The position numbers were made by a program, and so were the translations under genes. Shown here piece by piece: positions 36,609 through 48,400 of a stretch of DNA of 64,000 nt. How positions within the stretch are numbered: the stretch's first letter is position 1; each line of letters begins with the position of its first letter. The stretch comes from Nautilus pompilius (Eukaryota; Mollusca; Cephalopoda; Nautilida; Nautilidae). The stretch is from assembly GCA_018389105.1 (NCBI GenBank), contig JACATO010000632.1, forward strand, positions 434,001-498,000, read 5' to 3'. Below the pieces are notes generated by a model that saw nothing but the letters and a program-made list of their open reading frames with translations, did not search any database and was not told where the DNA came from.

Positions 36609-36786
36609 CTCTACAAAAACACTTCATTTTTTTTAGTGTGGGAGGGAACTCACATGACCAGCTAGTGAAGAGAGAGTAGAAACCATGTCAAGGAACTATA
36701 CACCAAACTGACTGACCAGGTGTATTGGACTCTGTTTCCTACCCTTATAGCCCAGTAGCCTAACCACCTGACTAGGAGCTGCCCTT
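36609..36786 (-). mobile_element. tRNA-derived SINE copy
   Basis: On the minus strand the head begins CTCCTAGTCAGGTGGTTAGG, an excellent A box (TRGCNNAGNNGG). ACTGGGCTATAAGG follows, then a decayed B box (AACAGAGTCC). The body contains CATGGTTTCTACTCTCTCTT, CTAGCTGGTCATGTG and the tail CACACTAAAAAAAATG. With the 10.4- and 22.9-kb copies it defines one family with a tRNA-like promoter. Confidence 0.75.
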
Positions 36787-37396
36787 GAAATTTAGTTATT
36801 AGTACCAATCATCATATAATTGACTCCTATGGTTTCAGGACATTCTGTTTGCATTTGAATAGTTAATAAGTGGATAAAAGATGTCTATCAAAAAGACAGA
36901 TAGGATTGTGCCTTTATATTGAGTCAGCATTCACAACATTACATTTTGGGAATGTTTTCTTAACTATCTTGGATGGCAATCGACTTTAGGTTCTATGCAC
37001 TTATTTTTTAACTGAGTTATTATGTCATAACATTGGTGTCCAGTTCTTTGAAGTGTGTATGGCAATGAAAAATAACCAGTAGATGCACTAACATATGCTG
37101 GCAATATTAGCCATATTTCTCACTTTAATTTTGAGAAGGACAGGTTCTGGATTTATTTGTTTGCATAGACTCAGAAATGTGCATTATACATATTACCATT
37201 ATCATAAGGAAACTCCTTGAAACACTGTTGTAACAGGCAGATCTCAGCCATAAACTGTGGTGTCATGTAACAGGTTTGAGTTTGTCCATGTAGAAAGGAG
37301 ATCCACCACACAAATGGATGGTGCTGAATTAGTAACAGCCAACTGAGTCACCACTATCAGATTTGCTTGGGCAAAGGTCAACTATTGTGTTCCCCT

Positions 37397-37420
37397 CCTC
37401 TCTCTCTCTCTCTCTCTCTC
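37397..37420. repeat. (CT)n microsatellite
   Basis: About eleven CT units followed by TTTTTAGG. Confidence 0.9.
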
Positions 37421-37558
37421 TTTTTAGGGAGGCAGGTTTGGTTTAAATAAATGTCAGGATAACAGGTTCATTTACCCACAATTCCTCCTGGCCTGGATGT
37501 TAATGATAAGAATGGACAAAAGTACACATTTCAAGCTGTTCATTTTAAATTTTGTCTT

Positions 37559-37574
37559 GGGTTAGGGTTAGGGT
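37559..37574. repeat. Short telomere-like TTAGGG tract
   Basis: GGGTTAGGGTTAGGGT: two full TTAGGG units plus a partial one, preceded by TTGTCTT and followed by CACCACTTAACCC. It is too short to be more than suggestive. Confidence 0.7.
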
Positions 37575-39539
37575 CACCACTTAACCCTTTATAGCAACCA
37601 AGGAGATGAGACCCTTTCTATAAATGCTGATGCAGCAGACTCTTCATTTTGGTTAACTAATAATTCCTGTTCTTATCAGGCCCCTTAACCAATTAGTACT
37701 TTGCTGGTGGTATGAACAGATCTCTGTAGTAGGGAATGGCTGGGAAACCAGGCTTAGACTTTACATGGACTATTCTGCTACAAAATAGCCCTTTATAGCT
37801 AGCAAAGGACCAAACCCAGGATACTGATTGGTTGTTCTCAAACAAATAGTTGACTTGAGATGGATCCATCTCACATTTTGTGCTGAATACCTGTTTTATT
37901 CAGCTGTGAAAAGGAAAAGAAAAAAAAAGTGCACGGTTCTTTTTTCATTCAAAATACAGTTTTACAATTAGGTGGTTTGCAATAATTCATTACCCAACTG
38001 TGATTTCTATGTAATTATTTTATGAATTTTGTGCCATGGGTTTTTTTTTTTTGAGGAATGATAACAGCAATGAATGACGAAAAGTATTCCTTTCCTGGTG
38101 ATCTAGAGAGAAACACGAGGAGGGGACCATGTTAAGGAAGTGGCCAGTGGGACCTTAGAACATAAATCATTCAACACCTTCTCCCTTTTTTTTTAAATGC
38201 AAAGTACTGTTAAAAAGATTTAGCTAGTGTAATACTTGGCTCCCTTTACTTTTCATCTTACTCTCAGCACATGTTTGCAATCATTCATCACCTTTTCTTT
38301 CTTCTTTGTAAGTTTTTTTCATTTTTTTGTTATTTTTGTCTGCACAGCTGTCCTTTGTGATAGGGTAGAGGAAGTAGTTTTGCCAGATGATGTGTTTCTG
38401 TTTGTTGGAACAAGGGAGTATTTATCTGTGACATTAGATCAATGCCTAAAAAGGAAAGGTCCTGGGATGGAAGAAAATTTTTTTTAAAAAATGCTTTTCG
38501 ACAATAATATTTCATATATGATGGCTGTGTGTGCAATAGCTTCATAATTTTTTTTTTTGTTTGCAAAATTCAGCTGTTCCACTTTTCCATCTGGCAAAGT
38601 AATACATATTTACTTTGTGTCTTAAAATAAATATGATCAGACTCATTGATTGTTTAGAATTGAAATAATTCACAAATTTTCCCTTTTTTTATTATGATTC
38701 AAGTTTGTCGTGATATCCAGTTTTTTATTTGTTAATACTCTATGGCTCTGATGTCAAAAAAGACCACAGATGGTATGCTGAATGGACAGTGTTTGTTTGC
38801 AGTTCTGATGTAATCTCAACATTTTTGACTCTCATCTCTGAAGAGCTCAAAAGCACGAGATGACTTTCTCCAGTGTATCAGTATAGCAGTGTTTGAAACT
38901 CTGTGTCTGTTGTTCATTTGAGATAGCAGTTTTAGTATTGAAAGCAACTCATAGCCCATGCATGCCAGTGATCCTTTAATATCCAGCTAATTATAAGTAA
39001 AGAAATCCCTTTTTAAAAAATAAACCAGCTACATATCAAAGGTACGTGTTTTTGGTTTTTGTTTGCCACACCTGTCGGATTGGCTTGGTCAATCACCAGA
39101 ATGACTTTATTCTTACATCATTCTTAATACACATCACGTGGATGTATATCCAAATCAATGAAATAAACAAACAGCAACATGCTGGCTTTGTTAGGTTAAC
39201 TATTTAGTTTAGTAATTCTGAAATCATATATTGTGAACTATGCAACAAAGTTTACACTGGAAATGCTGAAAGAAACCATCGAAATAGATAGGCAGCAGTG
39301 CTGTTATAAACCCTCATTTAACCCTGACACACACCTCTCCTTTCCTCTTTCTCTTTACTCTGGAAAGCAGAAAACTTTGATATTAATCTAAATACAGTAG
39401 TTCAGAACTTTGGTCTAAATTGCAAATTGTACTTAAGCCATGTGGCCTAGGAATATAAACATACTGTGCGTTTAAAGAATTATTTTTCAACACAAACTGG
39501 ATACCCCACGTACTACTACAATACCACATCTTCAACTAG

Positions 39540-39830
39540 CTGTACGTCTGATCTGAATCCGGTTTATATCCAGTGATAAATTTAAAAACCTCCTCACAAC
39601 GCAATGCTATAATTCATAATTGTCTAACGAGTAGAAGTTAGTAAAATATTTGCCAAGTTTCGAAAGCAGATCTAACAGTAATTCTTTTGTTGTCATACTT
39701 TAGGGAAAAAATTTTTTTTGGCTAAGTTTTGTTGTGATTTATTTCCCTGCAAAGTTTTGGATTCTTTTTTCCTAGGGGCGTTGTACTTCACCTGCCATTT
39801 GTCAGCTAAATGCTTGCAAATGGTAAGTTT
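39540..39830 (-). mobile_element. CR1-like LINE fragment (RT thumb region)
   Basis: This aligns in DNA with 5,430-5,720. Compare GAGTAGAAGTTAGTAAAATA then TTTGCCAA here with GAGTAGAAGTTGATAAAATG then TTTGCCAG there, plus CTGAATCCGGTTTATA versus CTGAATCTGGTTTCTA. On the minus strand, near 39,750-39,800, LADKWQVKYNAPRKKE recalls the CR1 block W..KWQM.FN..KCKV. The 3' end present in the 5-kb copy is missing here. Confidence 0.6.
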
Positions 39831-40648
39831 TCATATTGTTGCTTTGAGGTTTTCTAAATTACTGCCAGATAAAACCAAATTCCGATTATACAGAGCCACT
39901 TTAAGAAATTCTTCAGTAGGCCAGATTGTTTCTTCCCCTCTTTTTTTCCCTTTAAAATTTCACTTACTACAATAACCATTTGTGTGGGCCCCTCTGGGAT
40001 TTTATCCCATACAATGTTTTAGAAGTTTCAATTTAAAAAAAAAAAGGAATCTGATTATTTTTCTATGATGGTTGGTCCAGGTGTTCTACATAAGACTAGT
40101 TAGTCAATTGTCCAGTTTGTCATTTAGCTGCTTTATTTGTTTGAAAAACAAATCCACCTGTGTTTTCCTAAACATTTATTAGCTTAAGCCAACAACAACA
40201 GGGTCTCTGCTTTTCTCCTTCCTCTCATACCTACAGTAGTATTGAGCAACTCTGGTGGTAACTTGTGGCAGAGAGCTCTGTGTTTACTCAGTAAACAGTT
40301 AAATGGAACCAGAAGCTCAATGCTGCTTTTCTTTTATTTATACACTACAATTGTTTAGGGTTTTGTTAAAGGATCTTTCCGGTACTATAGTCACCTGATC
40401 ATTCCTTAGCTTAGGGGCCAGAAAATGTTAAGTGCGAGATATCCCATGTGCTTTGTCTAGATAGGGTAGCAGCTAGAAGTGAAAACAAATTTAAGGAGCA
40501 GTGACAGTGTCTTTCATGCACACACAAAAGAAATGCCTCAGTTAGTAATGAGGAAAACAATCACACTTTTATTCACATCCTCAGTAGTTATCTTAGGGCA
40601 GGTTTTAATGTGTGCTTATCTTGTTAGGTTAGCATTAATGTATGGGTT

Positions 40649-40668
40649 GGTTAATTAATTAATTAACC
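40649..40668. repeat. Perfect 20-bp palindrome
   Basis: GGTTAATTAATTAATTAACC is its own reverse complement, and the flanks (GTT on the left, TAAC on the right) extend it imperfectly. The core is an AATT/TTAA-type homeodomain-like sequence, but in DNA this AT-rich it may be chance. Confidence 0.8.
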
Positions 40669-40814
40669 TAACTTGCTCCATAAATAAGAGCATTCCTTTT
40701 CTTTCTTTTTTTTATTGTAATAACTTGCCTACATCATCAATTTGTAGGTAATTTTGGTAAATATGGACTCTTGATATCTTCCCAAAAATATGGGCTATAC
40801 TTTATTTAGTCTCT

Positions 40815-41010
40815 CCTGTCAAGAAGACAAAAAACAACTTCGTATCGTAGATAAGCATTGCTGTATATGGTGTTTGGTTGTGCTTTATTGTTGTTCCAGA
40901 TGGCGACTTGTATAGTAATCATGGAACTACTATACTACTTTCACTTCAAAAGGGTTCAAGGACACAAGATGACCATCTCCAAAATATCAACACAATCATA
41001 TTTTAACTAA
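40815..41010 (+). repeat. Diverged interspersed repeat, copy 2
   Basis: Second copy of the repeat at 9,690-9,830, in the same orientation, with about 60 extra bases in its middle. Shared blocks are CTGTCAAGAAGACAA, CTACTTTCACTTCAAAAG and ACAAGATGACCATCTCCAAA followed by ATATCA. Family unknown. Confidence 0.6.
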
Positions 41011-41315
41011 ATATTTTTCATATGCATTTCATACATTGTAATTATACAATTGAGCATTGAAAACAAACCAGAAACAGTACTAATATAGAAAAACCACAGC
41101 TGAACTCACTTCTTATTACATTCTCCATACAAATGCAGGTCCTGATAATAACTTAATTTGACCTCCATTTCCCTGGATTGGGTCTTAGTCTCAGAAATTT
41201 ATTTGTAAGAATGTAGGTGCAAACTTTCCCAGTGTTGCATAGTAATAGTGTAAGTTTTCAAACTAGGAATAAAACACTAAGTTATGAAAACAACTGAGCT
41301 TTCGCTGACTCTTTG

Positions 41316-41460
41316 TAGGGGATACCGGGCTAGCCCAGTAATTTCCTAATTACATGCATAGCAAGGCTATAATCAAAGGTCAAAGCATACAACATTAATT
41401 ATAGAGCCCTGCTATGCATTTAATTGGGAATTATTGGTTCTGTAACGGCTAGCCCCTATG
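41316..41460. repeat. 145-bp imperfect inverted repeat
   Basis: The left arm (TAGGGGATACCGGGCTAGCC, then AGTAATTTCCTAATTACATG and CATAGCAAGGCTATAAT) pairs with the reverse complement of the right arm. That reverse complement reads CATAGGGGCTAGCC, then AATAATTCCCAATTAAATGC and ATAGCAGGGCTCTATAAT. The roughly 25-base loop contains ATCAAAGGTCAAAGCATAC, which includes an AGGTCA nuclear-receptor half-site and an ATCAAAGG TCF/LEF-like word. It could be a tiny foldback (MITE-like) element or a regulatory/structured RNA element. No TA or other target duplication is obvious. Confidence 0.75.
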
Positions 41461-44400
41461 CCAACTGGCAGTGCTTGTCTTTTTTCTTAAAGCATTCACA
41501 AAAATCTAAATGCAATTTTTGTGTCCATTTCAGGTATTATTACCAGCATTTTTTTCTGAATCAATCGTCTCTTTCTGAATATAAATCTGATGGCAAATGA
41601 GAACCAGAGATAAGTTATGAACTTTTCTCCTCTGCTATTGATTTAAACTTTACAGAATGTTTCAACAAGACAACAAATATAACCTGCACAATGAAACACT
41701 TTCATTATTAGCATTTTAGTCTACCTCTACAGATGCACTCAGTTTTGACTGGCAAGTACAACTTATACAGTGTTCCATAGACATTCTACCTACCAGTTTT
41801 TCCAACTTACCAAACAGGAACCATTGATCAGGATCATTTTGTTTTAAAACTTTAATCATCTTGTCAGAATTTGTTGACACTCATTTATGGGGTCACCCTC
41901 AGACATGCACGCAGCTGCTCTCTTGATGTGACAGTAAGCAGTTTTGTGATAATAAACCAGGTCAGCGTACACAGAATACATAGTGAGTGAAAAAACCGTG
42001 ACATTAAACGGTCCATGATAGAAACAAGTGGGCTGCAGGATTTCTTCAATTTTGTAAATTCTTTTCAGTTTTTGGAGGATGTTTTAACTTTGTTGCACTG
42101 TATATAATGATGAATCCTTTCTAACAATTCACTACGTTTACTTAATTATGGATTCTGCACTTTTACAAGATAGTCAGAGATGAAGCATGGATGCTGACAA
42201 TGAAACTTTCTTTTTGGTTTTATATTTGATAGTTTAGTAAATCAGTTTAAAATAGCTTCACTTAATGAGATGCTTTCCAGAATTTTTTATTGACGCGTGA
42301 ATGTAGTAGAACAGTCACTAGTATGTTTACATTTTACAATGTGGCTAATAAATATTCTAAGAATTTATGACCTGTGTACAAAACTTTGCTCAGCTTATAA
42401 GACTTTTCTCTAGTTCTGTTGTTTTTTGTTTTTGTTTTTAACGATTATAATGCAAGGCCTGTTAAGTTTCACAGATTGTTCCTGGTGTCCAGAGATACAC
42501 AGTTTCCCACACTCAAACTGGCATTGTTGATTCTTTTCTCACAAAAACGTAAAACGATACATAAAATTCAATGGTGAGACATGAACCAGAAGTTTGTGAT
42601 TACACATTAAAACCAACCATTCAAATTAAGTCAATTAACCTTTGACCTTTTTATTTCCCTTCCATCCAATCACATGAGGTATTTGTTCTAAAAGAAGAAA
42701 GAGATGTTGGAGTGATGATGCTCAGATGAATTACTTCCACTTGAGAGTTAAAAAAAAGATAAAGAAGCAGTGTTCATCAAAATATGAAAATATTTGCAAA
42801 AAGGAAAAATTTTGGGTGGAAATGAGTTACAGATCAGATGAATGAAGGGCACTTGTATTTTGCTTGGTTTGTTAGAAAAATAATGTATTTAGACAAGAAA
42901 AAAAGCTTCCAGTATATTGAGCTCATACATTTTTTTTTTTAAATCTGTCCAAATTTTTTAATGTGCTTAAAATTTTACCACTTTGAATGTTGACATTTTA
43001 AATAATTTTAAGAAGTTTTCCAGTATGAGGAAGCGTATGGTTCTGTTTACTAGTAAAATTGAAACATTTTCACTGGTTTTTGTTTCCCTTAACTGGTCTG
43101 AACAACATTGTGTAGAAGGTCATATCCAGCAAATGAAACTTCTATTTAAACAGAAATTTGACCCATGAGAGAGAGAGTTCATGTAGTAACATATATTTTT
43201 GTTTATTTAAGTTTTTAAAGTTTATTTTAAATCCAGCATCATGACTTGAAAAGTAGCAGCGGGAAGAGGCTGAGTTGAACGAATCAAGTGAGTTGCAGTC
43301 ATACAGAGTTACCAAAGACTAGAAGAAAAAAAAAACTACTAAAAATGTTGACAGGTCAAACACTGGAGTGGCAGATGACTTCAGTTTTTAATGTCCGTCT
43401 TCCTTCTTCAAGAGTAACACATCTGGAAGATTACTGCCTGACTTAAAGTTTATGCAACCAGTGATATTGGGGAGGGGTCGGTCGTTTGTGTTGTTATATA
43501 TATATATCTTCCCATCTGTGATTTAACATGAACAACATCAATAAAAGTCTTATGAACTAATCTAAAATGACAAATATACAACATGCAGTAAGCTATTCGA
43601 TGTTTGGTTTTGTTTATCTCTCCCACATGTTGTTTTTCCTTCCCCCTGAGGGACTTGCTATATAACTGGTAGGTGTTAGGTGCAGGTTTATTTACAGGAA
43701 GTTCATCCAGTACTCTTTTGACTTTGACTCGTAGGTTTTTAAGTCTTTTTCAGCGAACATTTATACATCATTTGGTTTGAAAAGAGAAGAGTTTTTGTAT
43801 CCCTGTCACCACCACTCTGGCTTAGAAGTAGATCTAACACTCGGTTTAGCCATTCTTCTCTAATAATCAATTCCATTACATCGTTTCAAAGCTCTAGATT
43901 ACAACAGAAAAATATGTAGTGCAGAACAGCACTGACAAGCATCTTATTAAGACATTAAATTTTCAAATTCTTGACTTAAAAGAATAATAATATTTAGATA
44001 TCATTGCCTGAATATGAAATGATCTTTGCTTCCTTCCTGTTCTTTTTAGAGGGAGGGTTCATCAGATAATTTTCATAAATTCCCTAAATGTTATTTATTT
44101 TGCTTTTCAATAGGGTAACAGTACTTTTCAGTTTTTCTCTTTAATGTACAGTTTTTCTCTTTCCAATGAGATTGCATGTTGTTTTTTTGGCTTTTTTTCA
44201 TTCTTATATTCAGATTATGTTTATACTGTACTTTCTTCGGATAAGTAATCCTTCATATAATAGTTCTGTCTTTACAGTTTATGTTAGGATTTAGATTTTA
44301 ATTCCATGTCTATATTTTCTGCCAACTAAATAATGCATGATTTTTTTCACTGAAATCTTCAGACTCATAGACACATCTCAGATTAGACTGTGCCCCCTGC

Positions 44401-45272
44401 ACTTATTGTTTAGAAACACCTATTTGAAAGGCAAATTAGCTGCCAGAAACTCGTTACTGCTTTCTGTTTATCTCTTTTTTTTAGCCAGCTTAGTTGAGGT
44501 ATCTTCTTGTACCTTTTTTATTTCCGGGAGGCAGGGGGAGGTGCTAGTGTCAAACTATTTATAATATTAGAACATGTATCTGCGTGTGTGTGTGGGGTGG
44601 TTAGTTAGATTGGCTCCACTACTTTTAGCCACCATTGCTGTTTCTGTTTACAAGTTAAGGTTTGTCTTACCTCTGTGAGAAGTCTGAATTTGGGTGCCTT
44701 GTCTTGGCCAATTTCGAGATATGATAGAATATTCACTTAGCTACTTGTGTTACATCTTTAAAGAGAGAAAATTGATAAAATGTTCTTAAACTTTATTAAT
44801 GATGAAAGAACAATTACTCCTGTTCATACTTCTACGGATTGAGTAAAATTACCTAAGTAATCTATCTCAAGTTATGGTTAGTACCCTTAGCATCCAGAAT
44901 AAACTCCAAAATTAGTTATCACTGATCAGTTCTGGAGAAAAAGGTTTATTAACCTTTTTAGACAACTTCGAAGAGAAGCTGAACACGTTTTTTCACTAAT
45001 ACTGGGCAATTATAATATCTTTTTAAAATTGAAATCTGAATAAATAAAATTTTTTTATTTTAGCAGAAAACATGGCAAAATTTTTTTTTCTAAAAATTGT
45101 CATGTTACATTTTAGTGTGAAACTACAATATCTCCAGAGTGTCAGCTAGAGAGAGGTGGGAGGTGGCTGGAGATACTCGATACTGCGTTCTCTGACTCAT
45201 TGAGTTTGCAAAAAAAAATAGTTTTGCTGATGGAATAAAATTAGTACTGCTGGTCTAGTTCCTGCTTTAAAG

Positions 45273-45446
45273 CTACTTCTGAGTGCTTGATACCAAACAA
45301 CCAGAACAACAACAATACTGTACTGCTACTAGATCAACAGGAAACACGTAACCGTCAGTCAGTTCCAGCAACCACACAACGTACGCACGCACACAGTGAC
45401 AGTCACCACCAACACGGCACTAAGTCGATTTTGGATATGGCTTTAG
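45273..45446 (+). CDS. Candidate internal coding exon, unknown protein
   Basis: The frame is open from 45,245 and reads ATSECLIPNNQNNNNTVLLL, then DQQETRNRQSVPATTQRTHA, then HSDSHHQHGTKSILDMAL. It is richer in CpG than its surroundings (TAACCGTC, ACGTACGCACGC, ACGGCAC, AGTCGA). It ends at TTTAG|GTATGT, a good 5' splice site, leaving one base of a codon (phase 1). Possible acceptors are CTTTAAAG|CTAC (used here) and AACCAG|AAC at 45,304. Asn/Gln/His/Ser/Thr-rich composition suggests a disordered linker of a regulatory or nuclear protein; I do not recognise the gene. The next candidate exon at 52,632 has the matching phase. The protein's start, domain and remaining exons are not seen in the window. 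Confidence 0.45.
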
Positions 45447-48400
45447 GTATGTCAGCTTTTTCTCTCTCACTTCAGAGGAACTAAACTTTCATGTTATGGC
45501 ACTAAAAGCTAATTGGGAAATTTAAAGAAAAAAAAAAAAAAACAGAAAATTTAGGAACTTCTGATATAGATAGTATAGACAACAACTGCAGTTATGCTTG
45601 TAGCGTGTCAATGGTTAAGATCCTGTTGTTTCAAATTTAAATTTTTCGTTTTTTTGTTGTTTATAAATTTTCTTTCCAGGTGAAAAGCAACCCAGACTTC
45701 TGAAGTGTTTATAGAATTTTTTTTTTACTTATTAATTACTCTGAAAAAGCTAATATATTAGAACAGTGCTTACCATCTTTGGTAGGTCCGGGGCAGGGGT
45801 GTGAAACTGGAACTAAGTGAAAGGTACATGATCGTCCTGTCTGTAAAACTGGTCGGGGTACAAATAAAATCTCTGCACTAATCTATGAATGTGTTTATAA
45901 ATCAAAATAATAAACTCGGCAGCCAGACTTAAACAAGTTGGTAACTAAGCCCTTTCTTTTCTTTATTTCACTTCAAGACCACAGTCTATCTGTGCTTATG
46001 TTAGATCTGCTGATCAGGAAATAACAGGATGAATCTGTCCATTTACATTTTACACGTTCACTTATTTACAACATTTTACCTACTTGGAGCACTCACTCAT
46101 TAATGCATGAGACCATTTTTGGACATTCTTTGTCCTTTCTGGGTACACTAGGGGCTAGGAGGATTATTATGGGATATACACTGCCACTTACTAGATGTGC
46201 ATTCATCAGTGTATATTTATTTTACATCTGGAGACTTTGTTTTTCATAACATTTCATTTATTAAAGCTGCATAATGGAATCGTTGCACTAGACGAATAAC
46301 CATATTTATTTCATCATTAAATACTTAAACCAAAATCCATCTCTGCAGGCTATTTATATAACATTTATTAATCTCATATTTAATGTTAGCCATTAAGGAT
46401 GAAGTAGAAAATGACGAGCATTTTTCAGTGTTATTGCTGTAAACATAAACTTAACCCTTTAACTCTTGGACTGGTCCAGCCTGAACTTTACATTAAGGAC
46501 TTTGAGAAATAAACATTGAAGTATGGGTTTTACATCATGAAATTAATGCATTATTTTTCATGTATGTATATATTATTCCATGATTCATTCCAGTCATGCA
46601 TATCCAGTTTGCTGAGCTTTTTGGTGTTCACAAGCAAAGTTGGAATGTGAACTCTGGATTAGTTCTTTCTTCCATCATGAAGCTATTATCTAAATCTGTT
46701 AGTGAAAATATAGCATGTATTTTGCTGTCATTTTTAAAACATTAAAGTTGGAATGCCATGATCCTGATCAGTATTTACAGTCATCGATAGTGGGCTTCAT
46801 TTGTTGGTAAAAATGCTTAGCATTGTATGTATTATATTGATATCAGTCCATCTGCGACTCTGTAGTATTAGAAATGAACAAGGTATGCAAAACTATTTCT
46901 GAAACAGTTTCTTGTTGATATTCACAATAGCAACTATTTTCTTCTTAAAAATAAAAGATATTGTACATATTGAGATCAAGTTTTTAATTAAATAAAATGT
47001 ATTAAAAATAAAAAAAAATATTTTTTTTAAAAAGTTGATTAATGTAGCTTTTGTACAATAATTTGTTTTTAAAATATCTTAGTGTAAAAAGAATTCTCAT
47101 ATATAAGATGCAACGTCTGCCTTAATACAAATATTTTTAAAGTTTAGATTTTTTAAAAAATTCATTTAGTTTATTTAATTAAAAGCATTTATCAAAGATA
47201 GCATTTTGCCTTCCTTGACAATTTTGGCATACAAAGGGTTAACTTGTAAGTGTTGATAAGAATTTTCACTAACCATCTAAAGTTTAAAGTTGTTAGTAAT
47301 ACACTTTTATTTTTAGACATGCTTTTGTAAGGTATTATTAGAGATGTGTCGTCGGGCGGGTGGAAATTGGTAATTCCTTATTAATGTTTCTGGTTAATGC
47401 CAGAGCAAAACAGAGAAAAGATCAGCATTGAAAGTTCAGACTTTTATCCTGTATGGACTTCAGCTGAGGAAGGTGTCCAACTTTATACTTTGCGCTCTCA
47501 CTTCATTATCATAAACACGTCCTTTTTGATGTAATCTAAATAATGAACAGAAACTTTACTGCTACCAATAGTTCTATTTTTTTCTTTTTAATATAAATTC
47601 TGACAAACTGTCCACTTTTTTTTTGTGTATTAGTGTGCTTACCCGGATGTCTTGATGCTTAGATGAGCAATTTTTCTAAGTAAAATAGGCAGACCATCAT
47701 GAGATGGGCTACTTCTGGGTAAAATTGGCAGATAACCGGGATATGGTTGGCACGTAGATATTCCGGGCACTGATTACACAAAACAGAGTTAGCTGGCTTG
47801 GATTGTCTAGTCAAAAGTGTTTCTCTTTGTCAACCTTTTATTTATTTGTAAATCCTCATGAGAAACAACGAAAGAAACACATCTCCCGCTAATACTGCTT
47901 AAAAAATGGCGTAATCCTTTTGAAGTTAAATGCTGACAGCTACTGTAATTGTAATCTAACTTCAAGAGAATGTTCACGATACGTCTATCTACGGTTTTCT
48001 CTTTTGACTGTGTTAGACAGTGGTATTTCAAAAGGAAACTTTCTGAATCTCTTCAGTTCTACATATCTAAACCCTTTATGTAAGAAGACCTAAGGGGATT
48101 CCACTCTTATTGCTTTTTCCCACTTATGAGTGAATGAAAGGCCTGGTAATAATATTAACCTTTCGAGAAGTATACTCAAAAGCCTGTGAAACCTTGGTAA
48201 CATACTTTACTCTGTTAGTATGAACACCCACTCCCTGTAGATATGTAGGTGTACTTCTCAAGGGGTTAATATTAATATTTAACTTTTGTAGTATTAAATA
48301 ATACAAGTTTAATGTGACATTATTACCTTAGAATGGTCTACCCTTTCAGCTATGGCAGGGTAATGTTGATGCTTACTTACACATCCTTTCAGACATGCAA

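Larger units (their letters stand above)
36787..39540. other. Non-coding stretch, intron-like
   Basis: Contains a (CT)n tract, a telomere-like tract and a repeated phrase CCCTTTATAGC at 37,584 and 37,788, each followed by a similar purine-rich stretch. That may mark a diverged element of about 37.2-37.9 kb. A frame at 38,236-38,487 follows a good-looking acceptor but has no clear donor (see rejected items). Confidence 0.4.
39831..45272. other. Non-coding stretch, intron-like
   Basis: Holds a diverged repeat, two palindromes (annotated separately) and a short (TA)n at 43,495-43,508. There is otherwise AT-rich sequence without recognised exons. Stretch 41.55-42.05 kb is unusually mixed in composition, but its frames are broken in both directions. 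Confidence 0.45.

Noticed and set aside
38236-38487. Frame after a good acceptor (TTTTTGTCTGCACAG), reading AVLCDRVEEVVLPDDVFLFV
   Set aside because: No convincing donor follows, the frame runs into a poly-A/T stretch, and no family is recognised. It remains possible but unsupported.
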